A stretch of 64,000 nucleotides of DNA from Paraburkholderia phosphatilytica (GTDB lineage: Bacteria; Pseudomonadota; Gammaproteobacteria; Burkholderiales; Burkholderiaceae). The position numbers were made by a program, and so were the translations under genes. Shown piece by piece: positions 28,832 to 37,305 of this stretch. Below the pieces are notes generated by a model, which did not search any database, was not told where the DNA came from, and saw only the letters and a list, made by a program, of their open reading frames with translations. The stretch's first letter is position 1; each line of letters opens with the position of its first letter. The stretch covers positions 310,001 through 374,000 of the forward strand of contig NZ_QQOA01000002.1 in assembly GCF_003443895.1 (NCBI RefSeq), written 5' to 3'.

Positions 28832-28869
28832 AAACCCGCACTGCGCTCCGCATGCGGGTTTTTTGTTTT
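28832..28869 (+). terminator. Terminator of tRNA-Leu copy 2
   Basis: The AAACCCGCA...TGCGGGTTT hairpin and T-tract are nearly the same as at copy 1 (loop CTGCGCTCCGCA-type against CTGCGATTCGCA), so the duplicated segment includes the terminator. Confidence 0.9.
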
Positions 28870-29105
28870 CGCTCGCCTTTCACGTATCTTTCGCTTCGCA
28901 CCCTCTCCCCGCCCGGCATTTCGCCGCATCGTTTCGTACTCCCGCATTCCTCCCGCCCAGCGTGCAGCACCGTACGCATAACGCGTGGTTTCGTCTGATG
29001 GCGCACCAAGCGTTCCACATCGGCTACCTATACTCCGGACCACAACGAACTGCCGTCACAAAACGATAACGACGGCTCTTACAACAGCGTTACGACGGGG
29101 ATGCG

Positions 29106-29804
29106 ATGAACGCGTTCGATCACACTATCCAGCAGTACTTCGCCGGCATCGCGTTCCGGTCGACGAGCTTCGATCAAGCCGTCAATCTGGTGTCCGGAAT
29201 ATATCTGGTGCAACTCGTGCTGGTCGCGATGCTGTGGTGGGTATGGTTCCGCAACGGCAACACGCCCGCCGCGAAGCGCGACCGCGAGATCGTCGTGATG
29301 ACGATCTTCGCGAGCTTCGTCGCACTGTTCGTCGGGCGCGGACTCGCGCACTGGCTGCCGTTCCGCGTGCGGCCGTTCGCGAACCCGGAGCTTGGTCTGC
29401 ACTTCCCGACGGACCCGGGCGTGGCCCACGTGCTGCGCACCTGGAGCTCGTTCCCAAGCGATCACGCGATGCTGTGGTGCGCGCTCGCCGTCGGCATCTT
29501 CGTCGCATCGCGGCCGCTCGGCACGATCGCGCTGCTCTATGCGCTGGTCATGGTCTGCATCCCGCGCATCTATCTCGGGCTGCACTATCCGACCGACGTG
29601 CTCGGCGGCGCGCTGCTGGGCATCGTGATCTGCGCCGCGCTGATGCGCGAATCGTGGCGCGCGTGGATTTCACGGCCGGTGCTTGCGATGGCGGAGAAGC
29701 ACGAGGGCCTCTTCTACGTGTCGATCTTCATGTTCAGCTTCGAGCTGACCTGCCAGTTCGACCAGATCCGCCTGCTCAGCGAATCGCTGCTCAAGCATCT
29801 GTAA
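29106..29804 (+). CDS. PAP2-family membrane phosphatase
   Basis: A 232-residue polytopic protein of the type-2 phosphatidic acid phosphatase family. Three active-site blocks are visible: a modified KxxxxxxRP (FRVRPF), PSDHA and RIYLGLHYPTDV (general SRxxxxxHxxxD). Membrane segments flank each block. In bacteria such proteins dephosphorylate undecaprenyl pyrophosphate or lipid phosphates in the inner membrane, here possibly recycling the glycan carrier lipid. The downstream GT-C gene is in the same direction, 163 bp away. Confidence 0.9.
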   Translation: MNAFDHTIQQYFAGIAFRSTSFDQAVNLVSGIYLVQLVLVAMLWWVWFRNGNTPAAKRDREIVVMTIFASFVALFVGRGLAHWLPFRVRPFANPELGLHFPTDPGVAHVLRTWSSFPSDHAMLWCALAVGIFVASRPLGTIALLYALVMVCIPRIYLGLHYPTDVLGGALLGIVICAALMRESWRAWISRPVLAMAEKHEGLFYVSIFMFSFELTCQFDQIRLLSESLLKHL

Positions 29805-29818
29805 AGCACTCGCACGGC

Positions 29819-29834
29819 ATCGCGGCGCCGCGAT
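29819..29834. repeat. 16-bp perfect palindrome
   Basis: ATCGCGGCGCCGCGAT lies 15 bases after the PAP2 stop. There is no T-tract, so it is not an ordinary intrinsic terminator. It might be an operator or a chance GC-rich palindrome. Confidence 0.4.
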
Positions 29835-29967
29835 CCTTCGCGAAATGTTGGCGGCCCCGCAGACGCCCGCGCGGCACGCGCGCACAGTGCGTGTCGAAGG
29901 ACCGCACGAGCCGGCCACCCGCGAGCCGGCGACAACCAGACCATCCGTGTCACTCCGGGGGATTCCC

Positions 29968-31740
29968 ATGGACAGTTCGATCGCATCGAGGCCCGTCGTT
30001 CGCGCGACGACCGACTACACCGCACTCGCCATTCCGGTGCTGCTGTGGGTGCTCGCGATCCTCGTCGCGCACCCGTGGGGCAATTTTCCGCTCGACGACG
30101 ACTGGTCGTTCGCGATCGCCGTGCAGCGTCTGCTCGACACCGGCACCTTCCGCCCGTACGGCTGGACCTCGATGACGCTCGTCGGGCAGACCTACTGGGG
30201 CGGGCTCTTCGCGCTGCTCTTTGGTTTCTCGTACAACGTGCTGCGGATCTCGACGATCGTGTCCGGCGCGCTCGGCCTCGGCGCATTCGCGCTGATGCTG
30301 CGCGAACTCGGCTGCGACCGCCGCAAGACGATCATCGCGACGCTCGCGGTCGGCTTCAATCCGATCTACGTGACGCTCGCCGGCACCTTCATGACCGACG
30401 TCGGCTTCGCGGCGCTGTGCATGTTCACCGCGCTGTTCTTCTGCCGCTATCTGCGCGAACGTCGCGCGACTTCGTACGTATGGGCGATCGTGTTTTCAAT
30501 CGCGGCGCTGTCGGTCCGCCAGCTGTCGATCTTCCTGCCGGTCGCGATGCTGCTCACGCTCCTGATCGACAACCGCCGCGACTGGCGCGCGATCAGCGTC
30601 GCCGCGTTGACGGTGCTCGCGAGCTTCGCGCTGCTGAAGGGCTACGTGGCCTGGCTCGCGGCGCGCAACGCGATTCCGTCGGAGTTCTTTTCGCCGTCGC
30701 AGGGGCTGTCGCGTTTGCTGTCGGAGCCGATGGTGCTGCTCGTGAAGATCGAACAAGGCACGCGCGCGGCGATCGAGCAGATCGGCTGGTACGTGTTTCC
30801 GCTCCTGATGCTGCGCGTGCCCGGCCTGATCCGCGGCTGGCTCGCGCGCCCGTGGGGCCGGCAGATCATGGCCAGCGTGCTGCTCGCAAGCGTCGCGTGG
30901 TGCGTGCTGATGATCGGCACGCATCACATGATGCCGCTCAACTGGACCACGGTGCACGTGAGCGGCACGGGCCCGGTGTGGATGCACGATTCGCGCGACT
31001 ACGCGCTCGACGTCGCGCCGCTGCCCGCGCCGTTCTGGATGTTCATCACGTTCCTCGCGACGACGGGCGGCGCACTGCTGCTGCTCGACATCGCGCTGAC
31101 GGCGCTGACGCTGTTCTCCGCATGGCGCGCGCGCCAGATCACGAGCGCGTTGAGCGTGCGGATGTTCCTGATGACGGCGGGTGTGATCTACCTCGCGCCG
31201 CTGATCGGCGCGGGTTTCTACGACCGCTACCTGATGCCGGCGATCGTGCTGTTCATCGCGCTGATTGCGTTCGAAACCCAGGTGCTGCCGGCCGAGCCGC
31301 GCTCGTCGTCGCAGTTCTCGCGCACGCGGCTCCTGCGCATCGCCGCGATCGCGACGCTCGTCATTACGGGTGCGTTCGGCGTGGCCGGTCTGCACGACTA
31401 TCTGAGCTGGAACCGCGCACGCTGGATGCTGCTCGACACGCTGATCAACCGCGGCGTGCCGGTCACGCAGATCGACGGCGGCTACGAGTTCAACGGCCTC
31501 TACATGTACGTGCCGCACTACGATTACCTCGCGCCGCACGCGAAGAGCTGGTGGGTGCACGACGACCGCTACATCGTGCAGTTCAAACCGCAGCCCGGCT
31601 ACCGCGTGATCGATAGCGCGGATACCGAAGGCTGGCTGTCGCCGTTCAAAACGCGCATCCTGACGCTCGAACGCATCGCGGATGGCGCGGCGGCTTCACC
31701 CCAAGCCGCGCCGCAGTCTGCGCAGCAGTTCGCACAATAA
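29968..31740 (+). CDS. GT-C fold glycosyltransferase (GT39/ArnT-like membrane protein)
   Basis: A 590-residue protein with about ten membrane segments. The first periplasmic loop has an acidic PLDDDWSFAI motif, as in lipid-linked-sugar-using GT-C enzymes, followed by an aromatic-rich QTYWGGLFALLFGFSYN. The C-terminal ~100 residues are soluble (DYLSWNRARWMLLDTLINRGVPVTQIDGGYEF). The chosen ATG follows a purine-rich GGGGGA; upstream in-frame residues are Pro/Ala/Arg-rich and unsupported. It may transfer a sugar to lipid A, a glycan or protein in the periplasm. Acceptor unknown. Confidence 0.8.
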   Translation: MDSSIASRPVVRATTDYTALAIPVLLWVLAILVAHPWGNFPLDDDWSFAIAVQRLLDTGTFRPYGWTSMTLVGQTYWGGLFALLFGFSYNVLRISTIVSGALGLGAFALMLRELGCDRRKTIIATLAVGFNPIYVTLAGTFMTDVGFAALCMFTALFFCRYLRERRATSYVWAIVFSIAALSVRQLSIFLPVAMLLTLLIDNRRDWRAISVAALTVLASFALLKGYVAWLAARNAIPSEFFSPSQGLSRLLSEPMVLLVKIEQGTRAAIEQIGWYVFPLLMLRVPGLIRGWLARPWGRQIMASVLLASVAWCVLMIGTHHMMPLNWTTVHVSGTGPVWMHDSRDYALDVAPLPAPFWMFITFLATTGGALLLLDIALTALTLFSAWRARQITSALSVRMFLMTAGVIYLAPLIGAGFYDRYLMPAIVLFIALIAFETQVLPAEPRSSSQFSRTRLLRIAAIATLVITGAFGVAGLHDYLSWNRARWMLLDTLINRGVPVTQIDGGYEFNGLYMYVPHYDYLAPHAKSWWVHDDRYIVQFKPQPGYRVIDSADTEGWLSPFKTRILTLERIADGAAASPQAAPQSAQQFAQ

Positions 31741-31749
31741 GCGGCAGGT

Positions 31750-32961
31750 TCAGCGCCCGTACACCGCGCGCTGAATCTCGACCGTAAAGCCGCCGATCAT
31801 CCCTTCGAACGCGGTATCGGTCAGCGCGACGACCGATAGCCGCGCAGCGCGATCCACGAACCACATGTGACCGTACACGCCGCCCCACAGCAGCGTGCCC
31901 GCGTTCATCGGCGCACTGGTGGGCGCGGGGTCGACGAGCAGCGCGCCGCCATAGCCGAAGCCCCATCCCGGCCCGATCACTTCAGCCTCCGCGCCCACAT
32001 GCGGCTCGAACATCCGCTTCGCGGTCGACGGCTCCGCGAACGGTGCGCCGCCCGTGCGAACGGCTTCGAGAAAGCGCAGGAAATCCTCCGCAGTGCCAAC
32101 CATCCCCGCTCCGCCCGACGGATACGCGGACGCATCGAGCGCGCGGTCCGGCGAAAAGCGCAGCGTGGTGCCGAGGCCTTCTGGCATCGGCACCACGGTA
32201 TCGCCGTTCATCCGCTGCGGCCCGGTCTCGCCGCGCTCCGCCCGCGCATCGGCGTACGGCACCGCGAGGCGCTCCGGCTCGCGTGCATGAAACGCGGTGT
32301 CGCCCATCTTCAGCGGACCGGTGACGAGCCGCTCCACCACCTCGGGCAGTGCACTGCCGGTCGCGCGTTCGATCACCGCGCCGAGCACGTCGAGCGACAA
32401 CGAATAGCGGAACCCGCTGCCCGGAGCCGCGAAAAGCGGTGCCGCCGCGAGCCGCTGAAGGTTGTCCGCGAGCGTCGCGCCCGGGACGTACTCCATGCCG
32501 TCCAGCACATCAAACGTGCGATACGGCGCATCGGGCGGTTCCTGGAAACCGTAGCCGAGCCCCGACGTATGCGTGAGCAACTGATGCACGGTGATGACCG
32601 GCTCGGTGCCATCGGCGAGTTGCGGACGAAACGCCGGCAGCCAGCGCGTGACGGGATCGTCGGCGCGCAGCACGCCCGCTTCGACGAGGCGCAGCGCCGC
32701 GACCGTGACGATCGGTTTCGTCAGCGACGCATAGCGGAACACCGTGTCCTCCCGCATCGCGCGCTGCGTCTCGCGGTCCGCGAAGCCCGCCGCGCGGCGA
32801 TACACGACGTCGCCGTCGTGGGCGATCAGCACCACGGTGCCGACCAGGCTTTGCTTCGCGAGCGCCGCGTCGATCACGGCATCGACACGCGCGGCAAGCG
32901 CCGGGGCCGGCATGCGCGCCGGGTTATCCAAAACAGAAACTGCGGTCATGCTCGTGCTCAT
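31750..32961 (-). CDS. Beta-lactamase-fold serine hydrolase (class C / esterase-like)
   Basis: A 403-residue serine hydrolase of the beta-lactamase/transpeptidase superfamily. The SxxK nucleophile motif is Ser79-Leu-Thr-Lys82, followed by a YxN-like RYSLSLD block and, near the C terminus, WGGVYGHMWFVD where class C proteins have KTG (here HM). This pattern is more like EstB-type esterases/carboxypeptidases than a true beta-lactamase. No signal peptide is evident. It converges on the GT-C gene with 9 bp between stops and is divergent from the LysR locus. Confidence 0.88.
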   Translation of the reverse strand: MSTSMTAVSVLDNPARMPAPALAARVDAVIDAALAKQSLVGTVVLIAHDGDVVYRRAAGFADRETQRAMREDTVFRYASLTKPIVTVAALRLVEAGVLRADDPVTRWLPAFRPQLADGTEPVITVHQLLTHTSGLGYGFQEPPDAPYRTFDVLDGMEYVPGATLADNLQRLAAAPLFAAPGSGFRYSLSLDVLGAVIERATGSALPEVVERLVTGPLKMGDTAFHAREPERLAVPYADARAERGETGPQRMNGDTVVPMPEGLGTTLRFSPDRALDASAYPSGGAGMVGTAEDFLRFLEAVRTGGAPFAEPSTAKRMFEPHVGAEAEVIGPGWGFGYGGALLVDPAPTSAPMNAGTLLWGGVYGHMWFVDRAARLSVVALTDTAFEGMIGGFTVEIQRAVYGR

Positions 32962-33043
32962 CGTCGACTCCGTTGAAGGTGAATCTGGCGACGATTGTGG
33001 CGACCCGCGCTCAAAAGAAAAAGCGTGCTACGCTGCATGTAAC

Positions 33044-33998
33044 ATGAAGCAAAACTTAACGATCAAACCCGAGCCGCTTGGCGGACTGACGGTTTTTCGG
33101 GTGGTCGCGCGCGCCGGCAGCTTCAGCCGCGCGGCGGCGCATCTCGGCGTCAGCGCGTCGGCGATATCGCAAAGCGTGCGCGCGCTCGAAGCGCGGCTCG
33201 GCGTCGCGCTGCTGAACCGCACGAGCCGCCGGGTCGCGTTGAGCGAAGCGGGCCGCACGTTTCTCGAGCAGATCGACGGCTCGCTCGATCAGATCGATCT
33301 CGCGATCCAGCAGGTGCGCAGCAGTCAGGGGGGGGCCGTCGGGTCTGTTGCGCATCAACGTGTCGCGGCTCGCCACGTCGATGCTGATCGAACCGCGGCT
33401 CGCCGAATTTCTCGCGCGCTACCCGCAGCTCAAGCTCGAGCTTTTCACGGACGACGCGCTGTCCGACGTCGTCGCCGGCGGTTTCGATGCGGGCATCCGG
33501 ATCGGCCACGTGCTCGCGAAAGACATGATCGCGCTGCCGGTCGACGCGGGGCACCGTCGGCTCGTGGTCGCGACGCCGGATTATCTGCGCCGCTTCGGCG
33601 TGCCGCGCACGCCCGCGGATCTCGCGGCGCACGACTGCATCCGCTTCCGCTTCCCGGGCAGCGGACGGCTCTCGACATGGCAGTTCGTCGACGACAACGG
33701 GCTGCGCGAACTCGAAGTGGAGGGCCGCCTGATCTTCGCCGACGACCGGCTGACCCGCGTCGCGACCCGCGCCGGCCTCGGCGTGTCACAACAGTTCGAG
33801 CCGATGGTGATCGACGACCTCGCGCGCGGCACGCTGGTCTGCGTGCTCGAAGCGTGGACGCCGCCGTTGCCCGGCTTCTACATCTACTACCCGGCGCGCC
33901 GGCTGATGCCGCCGAAGCTGCGCGTGTTCATCGACTTCCTGCGCGAGCCGCTGCTGCCTGGTGCGAATAGCACGAACGGCGCAAACGCGCCCGCCTGA
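33044..33998 (+). pseudogene. LysR-type regulator, frameshifted at an 8-G run
   Basis: The N-terminal winged helix is intact (LTVFRVVARAGSFSRAAAHLGVSASAISQSVRALEARLG). The reading frame breaks in GGGGGGGG at 33328-33335. With seven Gs it would continue as QGGPSGLLRINVSRLATS and run through a normal substrate-binding domain to the stop at 33998, giving a ~317-residue protein. The rest shows no decay, so this is a recent mutation, a sequencing error or an on/off switch. LysR genes usually control the divergent neighbour, here the serine hydrolase gene. Confidence 0.85.
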
Positions 33999-34207
33999 CG
34001 CCGCTGCCAGCTTCGCGTTGCAGGCGCGCCGCAAAGCCCACGCTTTCTCCAGGGATAAGTACGGATAAACGGGCTTTCTACCATGCAGCCGCTTAACGGT
34101 CGGCGTACACTCCCGGTCGAAGCGCCCGTCCGCCGCGCGGTACGCCCTTCGCAGCCAGGGCCAGCCCAGCCGGCGTATGAATCAACGGAGACTAGGAGAA
34201 TAACCAC

Positions 34208-35428
34208 ATGAGCTGGACCCGGGAACAGAGAAACGTCACGATCGCCGCCTACCTGGGGTGGACGCTCGACGCCTTCGACTTCTTTCTGATGGTGTTCGTG
34301 CTGAAGGACATCGCGACAGAATTCGGCACCGACGTGAAGACCGTCGCCTTCGCAATCATGCTGACGCTGATGATGCGTCCGCTCGGCGCGCTGATCTTCG
34401 GCTGGCTCGCGGATAAATACGGCCGCCGTCCGACGCTGATGGTCAACATCGCCTGCTTCTCGCTGCTCGAACTGCTCTCCGGCTTCGCGCCGAACCTGAT
34501 GGTCCTGCTGGTGCTGCGCGCGCTCTTCGGTATCGCGATGGGCGGCGAATGGGGGGTGGGCGGCGCGCTGACCATGGAAACCGTGCCGCCGAAATCGCGC
34601 GGCATCGTCTCCGGTCTGCTGCAGGCGGGCTACCCGAGCGGCTATCTGCTCGCGTCGATCGTATTCGGCCTCGTGTATCAGTACATCGGCTGGCGCGGCA
34701 TGTTCTTCGTCGGCGTGCTGCCGGCGCTGCTCGTGCTGTACATCCGGGCGCACGTGCCGGAGTCGCCCGCGTTCCAGACGCTGGAAAAGCGCGAGCACCC
34801 GGGCCTCGTCGCTACGCTCAAGCAGAATATCGGGCTGTCGATCTACGCGATCATCCTGATGACCGCGTTCAACTTCTTCTCGCATGGCTCGCAGGATCTC
34901 TATCCGACCTTCCTGCGCGTCCAGCATGGCTTCGATCCGCACACGGTGTCGGCGATCACGATCACGCTGAACATCGGCGCGATCGTCGGCGGCCTGTTCT
35001 TCGGCTACCTGTCGGAGAAGATCGGCCGTAAGCGCGCGATCTGCATCGCCGCGCTGATCGCACTGCCGGCGCTGCCGGTGTGGGCCTTCACGTCCACGCC
35101 GTTTCTGCTCGCCGTCGGCGCGTTCCTGATGCAGATCTCGGTGCAGGGTGCGTGGGGCGTGATTCCGGTCCACCTGAACGAGATCTCGCCGGATACGATC
35201 CGCGCGACCTTCCCGGGCCTCGTGTACCAGCTCGGCAACCTGATCGCATCGGTCAACGGTCCGCTCCAGGCCGGCTTCGCGGAGAAGATGCACAACGACT
35301 ACGCGATGGTGATGGCGATCGTGATCGGCATCGTCGCGGTGGTGATCGCGGTGCTGATTCCGTTCAGCCGTGAACGCCGCGGCATAGATATGACACAATC
35401 CGCAAAACAGATGAGCGAGCAGGTCTGA
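34208..35428 (+). CDS. MFS transporter (sialate/carboxylate:H+ symporter type)
   Basis: A 406-residue 12-TM carrier. The MFS signature between TM2 and TM3 is GWLADKYGRRPT, with the repeat in the second half (GYLSEKIGRKRA). The start LGWTLDAFDFFLMVFVLKDIA is characteristic of the SHS/aromatic-acid:H+ symporter groups, which import organic acids. The ATG is preceded by GGAGACTAGGAG. The gene is followed by a good terminator, so it is a single-gene unit. Confidence 0.92.
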   Translation: MSWTREQRNVTIAAYLGWTLDAFDFFLMVFVLKDIATEFGTDVKTVAFAIMLTLMMRPLGALIFGWLADKYGRRPTLMVNIACFSLLELLSGFAPNLMVLLVLRALFGIAMGGEWGVGGALTMETVPPKSRGIVSGLLQAGYPSGYLLASIVFGLVYQYIGWRGMFFVGVLPALLVLYIRAHVPESPAFQTLEKREHPGLVATLKQNIGLSIYAIILMTAFNFFSHGSQDLYPTFLRVQHGFDPHTVSAITITLNIGAIVGGLFFGYLSEKIGRKRAICIAALIALPALPVWAFTSTPFLLAVGAFLMQISVQGAWGVIPVHLNEISPDTIRATFPGLVYQLGNLIASVNGPLQAGFAEKMHNDYAMVMAIVIGIVAVVIAVLIPFSRERRGIDMTQSAKQMSEQV

Positions 35429-35616
35429 CACTGCCGCAGTGAACCGAACGGCGAGATCCGCCGTCTGAAACGAAACCCGCGCGCCAAGCCAGCGCGCGGT
35501 CCAGCATCAACGAACCACGAACCGGGCTGCGAGCCAGCGCGAGCTGGCCGACAGACCGGTCGATGACCGAGGCGGCGTGACACGCGCCGCCCGTGTCGGC
35601 CAGCAAGAACTGTACG

Positions 35617-35655
35617 AGGCCGTTCCGATCACCATCGGAACGGCCTTTTTTTATT
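35617..35655 (+). terminator. Terminator of the MFS gene
   Basis: AGGCCGTTCCGAT pairs with ATCGGAACGGCCT across a 4-base loop, then seven Ts. It lies ~190 bases after the stop codon. Confidence 0.92.
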
Positions 35656-35764
35656 TCCGCGCATCCGCGGACAGCGCAGCAATCGCGGTCATTGTTCACA
35701 TTTTTAGAGGAGTCCATCCAGAAAGTCCCCTTGCCGCACCTTACCTGTTCTTTTTATCCTGACG

Positions 35765-35820
35765 AAAACGGCTGTTTCAAAAGACCATTTGAATCGCTTG
35801 TTTGCCGGTCGAACCGGCAA
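35765..35820 (+). promoter_or_regulatory. PsrA-like operator and palindrome upstream of the TetR gene
   Basis: AAAAC-GGCT-GTTTC at 35765-35778 matches the inverted-repeat form of PsrA boxes (GAAAC-N4-GTTTC type) known for TetR regulators of fatty-acid degradation. A second palindrome, TTGCCGGT-CGA-ACCGGCAA (35802-35820), abuts the ribosome-binding site CTGGGAGG. Either could be the site for autoregulation. Confidence 0.5.
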
Positions 35821-35834
35821 CTGGGAGGCGCAAC

Positions 35835-36986
35835 ATGGCAGTTCGCACAACAGGCCGGCACACCGGCGATACGAAGTCACGCATCCTCGACGCCGCGGAG
35901 GCGCTGTTCATCGAGAACGGCTACGAAGCGATGTCGCTGCGGCAGATCACCTCGCGCGCCGAGGTCAATCTCGCTGCCGTGAATTACCACTTCGGCAGCA
36001 AGGAAGCGCTGATGCACGCGATGCTCTCGCGGCGTCTGGACCGTCTCAATCAGGAGCGTTTGAAGCTCCTCGACCGTTTCGACACGATGCTCGGCGATCG
36101 CCTCACCTGCGAGCACGTACTGGGCGCAATGTTCATTCCTGCGCTGCGCCTGTCGCGCGATTCGCACGTGGGCGGCAAGGCGTTCCTGCGGCTGCTCGGC
36201 CGCGCCTATACGGATCCATCGTCGTTCATCCGCGATTTTCTCGGTGCGCATTACGCGACCGTCGCCGAGCGTTTCTTCACGGCATTCCAGCGCGCGCTGC
36301 CGCATCTGCCGCGCGAGGAGCTCGGCTGGCGCCTCCACTTCGCGATCGGCGCGCTGTCGGGCGTGCTGGCCGGCGCGGACACCGAGAGCCTGATCGCCGA
36401 GTTCTCGCAGGGCAAGTCGATGAACGACCTGCAGCTGATCGCGCGGCTCGCGTCGCTGATGGTCTCGGCACTGAAGGCGCCGCTGCCCGACATGAGCCAG
36501 CTTGCCGCGTTCGCCGCGGTGCTCGGCGATGCGACGGAAGGCGTCGACGCGAACGAGGCCGCGCAATACTGCCCGCTCACGGAAGCCGTGGCCGCGGAGG
36601 TGAAAGCCGGCGCGGAAACCGCGGGCCGTGCCGACGAACCGAAGGAATCCTCCACGAACCCGCCGCCGGGCGACGCATCGAAACCTGTAATGGAGGCAGG
36701 TTCCGATGCAGATTCGGTGCGCGCTTCAGGCGACAGCGAAAGCACGAGCGACTCATCTGGCAAACCCGCTGGCGCACCTGCAGGCACCCAGGCGGCACCG
36801 CCCGATCGTCCAGCCGATGCACCGCGCGACGCCGCGCGACGCGACATCGATCCGCCGCTCAACGCGACGCTCGAATCGCACGAAGGCGGCGAACATCGCG
36901 ACGACGACAGCCACGCGGCACGTCGCGACGAAGCGCGCGGCGAGTCTCGTGGCGACGTGCAACGCCCGCATCATCGCGTCGCCTGA
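35835..36986 (+). CDS. TetR family regulator with long disordered tail (fatty-acid degradation, PsrA-like)
   Basis: 383 residues. The N-terminal HTH (TKSRILDAAEALFIENGYEAMSLRQITSRAEVNLAAVNYHFGSKEAL) is a textbook TetR domain, followed by a ligand-binding helical domain to about residue 235. The last ~145 residues are Pro/Ala/Asp/Ser-rich and predicted disordered, which TetR proteins rarely have. A longer in-frame start at 35802 lies inside a palindrome, and the ATG after GGGAGG is preferred. It heads a run of beta-oxidation genes and is likely to repress them in response to a long-chain acyl-CoA. Confidence 0.9.
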   Translation: MAVRTTGRHTGDTKSRILDAAEALFIENGYEAMSLRQITSRAEVNLAAVNYHFGSKEALMHAMLSRRLDRLNQERLKLLDRFDTMLGDRLTCEHVLGAMFIPALRLSRDSHVGGKAFLRLLGRAYTDPSSFIRDFLGAHYATVAERFFTAFQRALPHLPREELGWRLHFAIGALSGVLAGADTESLIAEFSQGKSMNDLQLIARLASLMVSALKAPLPDMSQLAAFAAVLGDATEGVDANEAAQYCPLTEAVAAEVKAGAETAGRADEPKESSTNPPPGDASKPVMEAGSDADSVRASGDSESTSDSSGKPAGAPAGTQAAPPDRPADAPRDAARRDIDPPLNATLESHEGGEHRDDDSHAARRDEARGESRGDVQRPHHRVA

Positions 36987-37305
36987 TCGCGGCAGCGGCG
37001 TTTAACGTGTGACGGAAGCGGACGCGCAGGCGCATCGGCCGCTTCCGCCGCAATCGCCACACGACGTTGCACGCGGCACCCGGCGCGCACCGGCCTCGCC
37101 CCACACAGCAAGACCCGATGCATGGGCCGAACGAGGCTCGGCCCGTGCTCGCCTTTGCGGAACGTCGCGTAACGCCAGAAATGCAGGCAACGGCTGCAAC
37201 GGATGCAACAGCGAGCCGGGCAACAGAACGATAAACACGAGACGCACACCCCGCACCTGAGAGCGGGACGTGTGCACCGATCATCAGAAAAAGGGAGGAC
37301 ACACC
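36987..37305. other. Intergenic region between TetR and FadE-type genes
   Basis: 319 bases. A perfect 8-bp inverted repeat (GGAAGCGG / CCGCTTCC, 37014-37046) lies in the left part without a T-tract. A strong ribosome-binding site (AAGGGAGGA) precedes the next gene. No second PsrA-like box and no gene were seen. Confidence 0.5.

Noticed and set aside
31750..32961. Serine hydrolase as a true class C beta-lactamase
   Set aside because: The third motif lacks KTG and no signal peptide is evident, so an esterase-like role is more likely.
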